DNA of 60,000 bases from Owenia fusiformis (Eukaryota > Annelida > Polychaeta > Sabellida > Oweniidae): contig CAIIXF020000007.1 of assembly GCA_903813345.2 (NCBI GenBank), forward strand, positions 38,922,671 through 38,982,670, written 5' to 3'. Positions 33,657 through 45,600 of the stretch are shown piece by piece. The notes under the pieces are model-generated. The model ran no database searches and was not told the origin of the DNA. It worked only from the letters and a program-made list of their open reading frames with translations. A program made the position numbers and the translations under genes. Numbering within the stretch: the first letter of the stretch is position 1; every line of letters begins with the position of its first letter.

Positions 33657-36600
33657 GTGAGTTTTATGCATTTTTCATGGAATTAAAATTATGAAGCATT
33701 GAGGTTGTCCTGTTTGTTCCTAATTTTGATGCTCTCCTCAATAGTCACATGTAATTTTTCAAATGTGAACTACTTCCCCACATTGCCCAGTTGCCCGCAT
33801 CTTTCAGTTGTGCACAAAGAGTGCGCTTATGTATCTGGAAAAGACCGTTTTTAATATTGTGTTCCTAAAATGTATAAAAATGTGAACAAATAGCGACCTT
33901 CATTTTTAAAGTAAACTTTATTGAATTATACAAATGTGATTTGTGTAACTTATGTTTTTCAATATATTATTGCACAATAATCTTTAGATTTCTCATTTTT
34001 TAGTGCCAATTGGTTGCTTTGAAGCTGTGTAACAAACGTTACATTCTTTTCTAGGTATATCAGTGCAATCATTGTGCAAATGTAAAAGATGTAGACAGTA
34101 AAATAACATGTGGCTACAATAAGAACTGCATAAATTCCCAACGTACACATCTATCTATCTTAGTAAATCATATTTTAGTCATATTTGAGAAAAGATTGCC
34201 CCCCCCCTCTTGTTTTCGGGTTAGATTATGAGGCCTGGTTGTATTATCTTTAGCTTTCAAAAAATTATAACCAAGGATGAATACGCAAGGAAATACATGT
34301 TCATCAATCTAATTAATTCATCATTTCGAACCGAAAATGAACATGACAAAGTATACTCCCCTTTATAGATTATTCAATTAACATCTAAACTGTCTGTTAA
34401 TACGCCCTATCGTCATTATAAATATCACATTCAATTTCAAATATGTTTTGGTGCAACAATAAAAACTTCATATTAACAGCTTGAAAACGGAATATTATAC
34501 TACAAGATGGCGCGGAAGATTGGTCGAGATGTTGCCGATGGATCCTCTGATTCAACAGACAATGAATTTGAGAAAAAGGATGATGATTGGAGAAAGGTCA
34601 TTACTGATCTACAGGAGAGGAAAGACCTACTAAAAAGCATGCACTCTTCCAGACTGGGTATGGGACTTTGGATTTCTGTTATAGCACTACTATTGTCCAA
34701 AACTATTGTCAAAAAATCTCAATAATTGTTAAATACAGAATCTTGAATGCGTATACTTTTTTGTCAGTAAAATATATTTGTATATTCAATTACAATTACC
34801 ATTCAATTGTAAAATAAAACGTTCTTCTAAATTAATAGAATGTGAAAATCAACGCATATACATACAAAACGTAACAATTTGAGATTGAATAAAATGTCAT
34901 TTGGAAAATGAATAGATGTTTTTTTTCGAGCGTCTCATTTTTTGGAATCGAAATCTATATTTTGCAGGTGGTCACTTTGGAAGAGACAAGACTTATGATA
35001 AGGTTAGTAGGACATTTTGGTGGCCAGATCTTATAAAAGATGTGGCGGAATACATACAACGGTGTGACCCTTGTCAGCGAGTTAATGACAAGCAGAAAAG
35101 AGTGAAACCCGAACTCAATCCGATTCCTGTGAAGCAAGCGTCGCCTTGGAAAAGCGTAAGTTATTTTTAGTTATTTCAAATTATATCTAATTTATCTACC
35201 TTCATATGATTTAGTTTTGAAAAATAGAATTTACACTTCGTCAAAATACAAACAACATTACAAAGAAGTCTTTAATGTTACTTTGCAGCTTTGTCAATCC
35301 AAAATCGTCTTTATAGTCATGATGCAAAATTGAAAATTAACACCCACTATGTAATCCAATATAACTACTTTTCAATATATCATCTAATTCTTATTCTATG
35401 TAGATTGGCATTGATCTGATTGGACCACTGGAGGAAACTAGTAAGGGTAACAAATATATTATGACAGGGACATGCTATTTTTCGAAATACGCCCAGGCTG
35501 CTCCTCTAAAATCCAAACGAGCTATCGAGGTTGCGGAAACACTATACAGTTGGTTCATAAGGTAATATGACAATACTTCCATACATACATTCATCAAATA
35601 AACATTTCATAAATATTTACGCATATGTTCATATGGGAAAGTAATGCTTTTCTCTAAGATCTAAGACTAAGCATTTGCGTTCTTTGCGTACATTTAGCTA
35701 CGTAATGACACAACGGCTATAAAAAGTTCACTGAAGCATTTAAGTTAACTTTTAGGGAATCATAACAAATAACATTTAAGTTGGCCATTGGACATCATCC
35801 CTTTCATAGTTTAAATGCCTTTGTAGACTTGGATTTTCAAGAAAAATCCTCACTGATCAAGGAAGAGAGTTCAATAACGCTTTGATTGACGGCATCAGTG
35901 AAATATTAGAAGTAAACCATGTCAACACGTCTGCCTACCATCCGCAGTGTAATGGTTTAGTAGGTACGTATCGAGATAAATATTACAAAACCTTGTCTGA
36001 TGGAACACCTCTGTGTTGGGAACGTCTACGATTTTCGAAAAACAAACATTGTTCCGTTCACTTACATGTTAACCATCTCTGTAATGCACGGTCTTAACAG
36101 TTTACAGTAGTATAGTGTGCGTATTTCATGGTTCCGTCCTATAGGACCCGATAGGACCCGATGATGAAATCTGATGAAATATGGGATTCCCCAACGTTTC
36201 TCGATCGTACCCCAACGTAATACGGGATTCCCTAACGTTTCCCGAACGATCAGACGATTTCCGAACGCTTTAGTGACGCAAGAGTTGACTTCCGTGGATG
36301 ACTGATTGGTCGCTTGACTTCCGGAGTGAGGTCAGTGTGAATTTTCTCGGATGAGAAGCTCTGCTTGGTCAAATACGAATGATACAGTTTCGTAAAAGTA
36401 AAACGATTCTCGAACGTTTAGACGATATCCAAACGTCTTTTTGACGTCAGTGTTCCGTGGATGATTGATACTCTCCGATCGTTCGGTTGACTTTCGGAGA
36501 CAATTGATAAGATAATAAAACCAAATGACAAATGATTTATCTGTTACCTATTACCTCTATAAAAAGTGACCATATAGCCTAGATTATAAAATACAAAATG

Positions 36601-39600
36601 GATAGAGGTTTGGCACTCATTACAATGAATATGGAAATAGATAGAAACGTTGTTACTACATATTTGTTATTTGTTTGCCTAGCATGGGAATACCATCACA
36701 GCAAGAAATCTGTATGTCACATATCAACATCCTACCAACGTTTCTCAAACGTATTCTCCGACGCCGGGTGAAATACAAGATTTCCTACACCCCCACAGTT
36801 CCAACGCCCCCATCCCTGGTCATATAGGACCTACTGGATGATAATGTTCAACGTTTCTCGAACGTATTCTCCAATGCTGGATGAAATACGAGATTTCCTA
36901 CACCCCCACACGTCCGTAACCCCGACAAACTATGGACTTTACTTTCTACATTCCAAAATTAGGCAATGGAACAAAGTCGTAAAGCTAGGCATGCGAAATT
37001 CTCTGTCATTTTTAAAGACATAATAGAATACCTTTGCTTTGATTTTGAATAGGCAAAACGTTTGTAATGCATTTCAGAGTATTCGCTTCGTCATGTATTC
37101 TCTAAACCAACATGAACTATTTGATCATTCTTGACATATATTTTAATATTAATTACTCAAATGTAACTATTTACTGCCCAGTTCTCAGTTTAGTCAGACA
37201 ACAAAATCATTAAAATAAGTATATTCTTACAACTAAGGGGCAACAATGTGTCATAAAGTTCTAAAAAGGACATTTTATAAAAAATAAAGAATTCTTAAGG
37301 AAGTGGCGAGACAATTCTTTCACAGATGACTACTTTAAGATGTATTGTTGTTAAGTCTCGACAAAATGGAAGATACTTACTAAACTTCTACAAGCAAAAG
37401 TCAGCGTTTCTACGTGAAATGCAGTGAATATACACTAAATATTCGTCTTTTGTTTTTTCTTAGCGTAGTACGGGGAATACCATCACAACAGGAAATCCAG
37501 AGGTCAAAGTAACCCTCGTAAACATAATACGACAGCCTACGTCACTCAATGTCTATCCTGGCTGTTTACGGGTTAGATAAATATTTTTGCCTGTACATAT
37601 TTTACGAAATGAGAATACTTCATTTTGTTTTAACAATTTTTTTACCCTTGCAAACATTTCAATTTTACATTTCAGTTTTCACTTATTTCAGCATATTTAG
37701 TCCATATATAGACTTTATGATGTCAGCGCACTACATATGTGTCCAACCTTGCAAAGATTTTCAATTATATTTTTCATTTATTTCAGCATCCTTAACCCAT
37801 ATAAAGACTATAAGATGTCCATACACTTCATTTTTGTATCATAATTTTTTACCATCGCAAAAAGTTTCAATTTTACTTTTCATTTTTCACGTATTTCAGC
37901 ATCCTTAACCCATATGAATACTATACGATGTAAACACACTTCATTTTTGTATAATAAAATTTTTACCCTTGCAAATATTTTCAATTTTATTGTTTCATTT
38001 TCACTTATTTCAGCATCTTTAGTCGATCTTAAGACCATAAGATGTCAGAACACTTCATTTTTGCACAGCAAACTGTTTACCCTTTCAAAAATTTTCAATT
38101 GTATTTCTAATTTTGAACTAGCATGTTCACTATTGTACAGTTTTCACTTATTTCAGCATATTTAGTCCATATATAGACTTTATGATGTCAGCGCACTACA
38201 TATGTGTCCAACCTTGCAAAGATTTTCAATTATATTCTTCATTTATTTCAGCATCCTTAACCCATATAAAGACTATAAGATGTCGATACACTTCATTTTT
38301 GTATCATAATTTTTTACCATCGCAAAATGTTTCAATTTTACTTTGCATTTTTCACTTATTTCAGCATCCTTAACCCATATGAATACTATACGATGTCAAT
38401 ACACTTCATTTTTGTATAATAAAATTTTTACCCTTGCAAATATTTTCAATTTTATTGTTTCATTTTCACTTATTTCAGCATCTTTAGTCGATCTTAAGAC
38501 CATAAGATGTCAGAACACTTCATTTTTGCACAGCAAACTGTTTACCCTTTCAAAAATTTTCAATTGTATTTCTAATTTTGAACTAGCATGTTCACTATTG
38601 TACAATAGCATGTTCACTATTGGTCAGTATCATGTCCACTATTATTCTATAGCATGTTCACCATTGTTCAGTAGCATGTTCACTATTATTCAGTAGCATG
38701 TTCACTATTGTTCAGTAGCATGTTCACTATTGTTCAGTAGCATGTCTACTATTATTCAGTAGCATATTCACCATTGATCAGTAGCATGTTCACTAATGTT
38801 CAGTAGCATGTTCACTATTGTTTAGTAGCATGTTCACCATTGTTCAGTAGCATGTTCACTAATGTTCAGTAGCATATTCACTATTGTTTAGTAGCATGTT
38901 CACTATTGTTCAGTAGCATGTTCACTATTGTTCAGTAGCATGTTCACTAATGTTCAGTAGCATGTTCACTATTGTTTAGTAGCATGTTCACCATTGTTCA
39001 GTAGCATGTTCACTAATGTTCAGTAGCATATTCACTATTGTTTAGTAGCATGTTCACTTTTGTTCAGTAGCATGTTCACTAATGTTCAGTAGCATGTTCA
39101 CTAATGTTCAGTAGCATGTTCACTATTGTTTAGTAGCATGTTCACCATTGTTCAGTAGCATGTTCACTAATGTTCAGTATCATGTTCACTATTGTTTAAT
39201 AGCATGTTCACTATTGTTCAGTAGCATGCTCACTATTGTTCACTAATGTTCAGTAGCATGTCCACTTTTATTCAGTAGCATGCTCACCATTGTTCAGTAG
39301 CATGTTCACTAATGTTCGGAAGCATGTTCACTATTGTTTAGTACCATGTTCACTATTATTCACTAGTATGCTCACTATTGTGCACTAATGTTCAGTAGCA
39401 TGTTCACTTATGGTCAGTAGCATGTTCACTATGTGTGCTACATATTCAGAGATGTTCACCAAATTTATGTTTTGCATTATTTATTATTTAATAGTGATAC
39501 TTTGAAAATATTAGCATTTAACTATTAGTAATAGAGAAGTCAACATGCCTCATAGTTCTTCCTATTCATGCGAGTGTGGGAAGACATTCAGTCATGCAAC

Positions 39601-42600
39601 CAGCATGTATCGTCATAAGAGAATAGATCACGGACCTAAAAAACGTATCATGGCGCCATCTTGCGAACGGCATCATGTGGGATTTTATTCAATGACAAAC
39701 TCGGCAGTTAACCCATGCAATGGTGATAGGACAAAGATGCTTCACCATCCTTTTACGATGATGGTGGTTGGTCCAACAGGTTCGGGCAAGTCTACCTATG
39801 TCAGAGAACTCATAGAAAATATGGAGAAAAAGATAACCCCTCCCCCACAACGGATAATTTGGTGCTTCGGACAGTGGCAGCCCATGTACGTCGAAATAAA
39901 GACCCGCTTTCAAAATATAGAATTTATCATGGGAATTCCAGAGTCATTGGGTGACCAAAGTTTCCTAGATGTCAATGTTAGAAATCTAATCATTTTCGAC
40001 GATCTAATGGCTGATATGACTAAAGATAAGCGAATCTCTGAGCTTTACACTAAGGGTTCTCACCATAGAAATTTGAGTGTCATCTGTCTGATGCAGAATC
40101 TATTTCATCATGGTCGTGAAAGCAGAACTATGAGCCTAAACTGCCACTACATAGTGTTGTATAAAAATCCTAGGGATCGCCAACAGGTGGCCGTATTAGC
40201 CCATCAGATGTATCCTGGAAATTCGAAGAAATTATTGGATGCTTACGAAAAGGCTACTCAACACCCATATGGACATCTACTGGTTGATCTGAAACAAGAA
40301 ACTCCGGAAAATATGAGATTGTACGATGTTGCTGCAGCTACTATTGAACAACCAATAGGCGTATCTTCGACACTTTATTCTCACGGCAAAGAGGACCAAA
40401 CACCAATATATAGCACAGTGCCGTGTAATAGCGTGGATATAAGTAGAGGCGAAAATTTAAATCAAGAACCATTCGATAATATCAACCGAGCAAACTACAG
40501 TACAACACCCATCGCTGCAGAATCAAAGATGAATCCTGATCCGAGGATGTACTATATGGCGAATCCAACCATGTACAACACAATGAATCCAAGTATTGGT
40601 TACACAATGAACAATCAACCTAACATATCTGCCACGACAATGTCTACCCCTCATTGTACGGATTGTGGTGTAGTGATGTTGTCACCACTCGACGTGAGGG
40701 AACACAGAAGGCATTGTCCCGAATTGAGGGAAAGTGATGAAAACGATGTCATGAGATGTGATTTCCATACTGAAGACTTGAAGGATAATGTAACTTTGAA
40801 TTGCATTAAAGAAAAAGTCATCGATGAGCTACAAGATGATTGGGATGAACTGGTCGAGAAATATAAAGAAAGAGGAATGTCATCCAAAAAAGCGGTTGAA
40901 AGAGTCAGACAGAAATCTGTGTTTGGTGCCAGACAGCTATTCTTGAAACACTATGGAGAGCTTCTGTCATATATACTGGGGTTAAGGTACAGTGAAGTTC
41001 ATCGTGATATTATGGATGAAGTGGAGGTACTATTGGCGAAAGGCATGACTCAATCAAGAGCAGTCAAGAAAACACTAAACAAATATTCATATTTGGCTGG
41101 AGAATTGTTCGCTGATGATGAATCTACAAGTGAAGAGTCCAGTGATGAACAACAACAACAATCAGATAATGAAAAACATTCTACGAGCGAAGATGAATCT
41201 GATAGCGAGAGAAATGAGGACAATCGATGATATACCCAGCAGACTGGATCTAAAAGAAACACATTGTACGAGTATTAGTAAATAAATAAATAAATGTTTT
41301 TGCTTAAATTAATCTACCCTCTTTTAGAATTATAGCGTGCTACCTCTGAAGTATTGGATATACACTCCCTTCCACAATGCTGTTACAAGCAAATTCTCCC
41401 TTATATGTAAGAAAGTTATTTATTATGATATAATGAATGTTTCTTATAATAACAAAACTAGAAAAATATACGTTTATCACTGTTTTATTGCCTAATTCAA
41501 AATAGAAAAATGACAATTATATCAGTCCTATTTCATTTTCCTCCCTCTCGCAGGGATACCTGGTGGTCTATACAAGTCCAATCTGGTTTTTCTAATGTTT
41601 TTCTTCTTAAACACTGCTTTGGAAACAGCATCTTTACGCGGTTTCTTAAGTTTGTACACCTTAGTATGATAGGGATCATTTTCTTCCACCTTCTTTTTTT
41701 GATGCTCTATTTGGGCTTTAGCTCTGTCAACAACTGCTTGCATCGGAGATATCACCCGAACGGGTTCTTTGATGGCGCTGACAGATACGTAGCTCGCACG
41801 ATTTTTTCCGAAGCCTACTTGCGTCGACAGTCTATTCTCTCTGGCTGCTTTGATTAACCTGTGCCACTTTTCCGCATTGTCTACATAGGGTACCAGCTTC
41901 ATGGTCCTGTGATGTCTATAGTAATGTGAACGGGGAAGAAATGCGTTGAAACTATTATCAGCCTTATATATAATATTATATTGAGGAATCGAATTTTTAA
42001 CTTTCTGTACTTAATCACACTGACATCTATTTATATCATTGCGGAAGTTAACTCTGTGAAAGCATTGTCTGGATGGGCAAAACAGCCAGGATAGACATTG
42101 AGTGACGTAGGCTGTCGTATTATGTTAATGTGGGTTGCTTTGACCTCCGGATTTCCTGTTGTGATGGTATTTCCCATACTGCGCTAAGAAAAAACAAAAA
42201 AATCCGAGCATGTAGTGTACATACGAAGAACTATATTTTTTAATGTTTGCTGTAATTTCCCGTGTCATTTAATGTATAAATATCCATTTCACTATAGGGA
42301 TTTTCAATCCATAGAAACGCTGACTATTGCTTGTAAAATTTAAGTAAGCATCTTCCATTTTATCGAGTCTAAACAACAATACATCTTAAAGTAGTTATAT
42401 GTGAAAGAATTGTCTTGATTCTTTTCTACATGAATCTCGCCACTTCGTTCAGGATTCTTTATTTTTGTAAAATATCAGATTTCTTCAGAACTTTATAACA
42501 CATTATTGTCCCGTTGTTGTGAGACTATGTACTTATTTTAATGATTTTGAACTGAGAACTGGGACCTAAATAGTTATATTTGGGTAATTAATCTTCAGAT

Positions 42601-45600
42601 ATATGCCAAGAATGATCAAATAGTTTATGTGTTTAGCTAGCTTATACATCAATAGTTTAGAGAATACATGACGAAGCGAATACTCTGAAACGCATTACAA
42701 ACGTTTTGCCTATTCAAAATCAAAGCAAAAGTATCCTATTATGTCTTTAAAAATGACAGAGAATTTCGCATGCCTAGCTTTACGACTTTGTTCCATTGCC
42801 TAATTTTGGAATGTAGAAAGTAAAGTCCATAGTTTGTCGGGGTTACGGACGCGTGGGGGTGTAGGAAATCTCGTATTTCATCCAGCATTGGAGAATACGT
42901 TCGAGAAACGTTGAACATTATCATCCAGTAGGTCCTATATGACCAGGGATGGGGGCGTTGGAATTGTGGGGGTGTAGGAAATCTTGTATTTCACCCGGCG
43001 TCGAAGAATACGTTTGAGAAACGTTGGTAGGATGTTGATATGTGACATACAGATTTCTTGCTGTGATGGTATTCCCATGCTAGGCAAACAAAGAACAAAT
43101 ATGTAGTAACAACGTTTCTATCTATTTCCATATTCATTGTAATGAGTGCCAAACCTCTATCCATTTTGTATTTTATAATCTAGGCTATATGGTCACTTTT
43201 TATAGAGGTAATAGGTAACAGATAAATCATTTGTCATTTGGTTTTATTATCTTATCAATTGTCTCCGAAAGTCAACCGAACGATCGGAGAGTATCAATCA
43301 TCCACGGAACACTGACGTCAAAAAGACGTTTGGATATCGTCTAAACGTTCGAGAATCGTTTTACTTTTACGAAACTGTATCATTCGTATTTGACCAAGCA
43401 GAGCTTCTCATCCGAGAAAATTCACACTGACCTCACTCCGGAAGTCAAGCGACCAATCAGTCATCCACGGAAGTCAACTCTTGCGTCACTAAAGCGTTCG
43501 GAAATCGTCTGATCGTTCGGGAAACGTTAGGGAATCCCGTATTACGTTGGGGTACGATCGAGAAACGTTGGGGAATCCCATATTTCATCAGATTTCATCA
43601 TCGGGTCCTATCGGGTCCTATAGGACGGAACCATGAAATACGCACACTATACTACTGTTTACGCCAATATCAGATTCTACAGAGAATGGATATTTCTTGT
43701 TTATTGTTTATTTTATTCCCGAAAATCAATCGGAGCAACAAACATTTACTAATTACAATACAGTTAATCCATACAACATTGAAAATAGTATGATGATGTA
43801 ATAAGAATAATATTTACACGAAATAGCGCTGCACAAATTGGCGCTTTTTGCAACAGTTAGTTAACAAAATGCCAAATGTAACACCATTCAAATGTTGGAG
43901 AACGTCTGCCTTGCTTCCTCATATAGCATCAACAAATACATGCATGTCAGCAGAGAACAGGTTGACACCAGTATCTATATCCAAAACTGAGACTAGTAAA
44001 TTAAAAAGTTCGTCTCTCTCACAAATAATTTTGATATTTTGGCAATGCAATAGGTACGATTATCACTGGTGATCCACTCGATAACGCTGGTTACCGAAAC
44101 GGTTTTGGTAACAAAATGGTACGATTTTTCTTTTTTTCTTATTTCACGCGTTGTAGGCAGAATCCCCACGAAGTTTTTTTTTTATCACAAACGTGTTTCA
44201 GTATCATGTGTTTTAGAAAATGTTAATGTTTGCGAAAAAATAGCTCAGAAGACAACAGAATCGTCGATTTAATACATAAACGGTTTGGGTTAAAAGTGCA
44301 GATCTTAACTGTTTTTCGAAAAACCGTTTATGAAACTTAAGTGAAGAATTTAATCGACGTTTCTGTTATCTTCTGAACTATTTATTCGCACATATGTACA
44401 TTTTCTTAAACATATGATACTGATACACGTTTGTGATAAAAATGTCGTGGGAATTCTGCCTACAACGTGTGAAATAAGGAAAAGAGAAAAATCTTACCTC
44501 CGATGTTCTTGCATCCTTTACAATTATAATATTAGCAATCGAGTAATACAAATTCTTGGCTTTTTGCATAAATTAAAATCACTTCTTAAAGCATTACCAA
44601 CGTATTGGTGAGTAGTCGCGTTATGAATAATATCATTCCCTAAAGAGTAATTCACGTGAGCTCTGGTTCTTGATGTTTCATTAAATGTAACCACTGCGCT
44701 TTGGCCATCTTCCCCAACATGGGTCGTTCGAAAAATTTTGTTTCAAGAGAAGAGATTTTATTATTTTTACATGAAATTCCTTACATATATAGTACCACCT
44801 ATCTTACATCCATATCTGAAATTTCAGGACCATACACAATATACTTCTTGAGATACATTGACTTTAAGATGTGAACCAATGCTCTCATGGTCCATATGAT
44901 GTCATTAAATTGAATTAATTTTGTGAATGCCTTGAAAGGCTGAAATTGTTCGGTCAATCTGTGGTCTTTGAATAGTTACTCAGGTTGTGTTATAATTGAC
45001 TTATAATCAATCAAAATATAGAGTTCTTATGTAGTCTTCCGTAGCAGGAATGCATTACTTGTAGCATTCTGTCCACCAGTCTTTAGAAGAATGCCTGAAC
45101 CCTCCTACCTAAAGGATGTCAAGCCTTCTGAATAACTATAGCTACCTTCAATACATTTCCCTTTGTCTACTTCCATCTTCGAATACTTAGCAATGCCTAT
45201 AGGAATCATCGTATGAAATATCTTAATGCATGAATGATTTTCACTTGTGTAATTCTGTGTTCCCATTCTTTAACATGTATTCTATTCATGTTTTCTGCCT
45301 CGACTTTATTATTTTGAGCAATATTCTCTAATTTTCGTAAATTGATATGAGAACTTTGATAACGTCATAAAATCAGGTTTAAGTAAGTAAATTTGGGCAT
45401 GTTTAGTTATATTGTGCTTTATATATTACTTGTTTCCTCTTTAAAAATGATAAGGACCGTGCCGCCATCACCTTGGTTACTATAGCAACCATAAATGTTA
45501 AGTAATGATCATACATACATAAAAGCTTGACAGTGTAAGGGAATAAGATGGGGGCACAAACCTACCAAATATGAACAAGACTGGTCTATTATTTTTATAA

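Larger units (their letters stand above)
36106..43656. mobile_element. Nested Polinton/Maverick-like element, 7,551 bp
   Basis: The termini are AGTAGTATAG...CTATACTACT, matching the AG...CT rule of Polintons, with a 6-bp target duplication and inverted repeats of about 1.5 kb. It lies in transposase intron 5. Contents, left to right: left TIR, a 466-bp duplicated block, a 22-bp minisatellite, a packaging ATPase gene on the + strand, a small convergent gene on the - strand, and the right TIR. Standard Polintons are 15-20 kb and carry protein-primed DNA polymerase, integrase, protease and capsid genes; none is seen. It is therefore non-autonomous. Confidence 0.9.

Noticed and set aside
34916-36097. 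Integrase as a gene of the Polinton-like element
   Set aside because: The integrase exons lie on both sides of, and outside, the Polinton boundaries defined by its TIRs and target duplication.
37549-38696. Four Phe-rich open frames, possibly a membrane protein family
   Set aside because: They translate the 466-bp duplicated block and its 115-bp subunits; similarity between frames follows from the DNA repeat.
38583-39440. CRISPR-like or regulatory array of 22-bp units
   Set aside because: Head-to-tail units without spacers; a minisatellite inside the Polinton-like element.
41050-41262. Minus-strand Ser-rich frame
   Set aside because: Shadow of the acidic Ser/Glu-rich tail of the ATPase gene.
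36106-43656. Polinton insertion as a disruption of the transposase coding sequence
   Set aside because: The target site lies 137 bp beyond the exon 5 donor; the exons on either side join in phase, so the insertion is intronic.
44069-44611. Small genes on both strands
   Set aside because: They are translations of the foldback repeat shared with 28870-29245.
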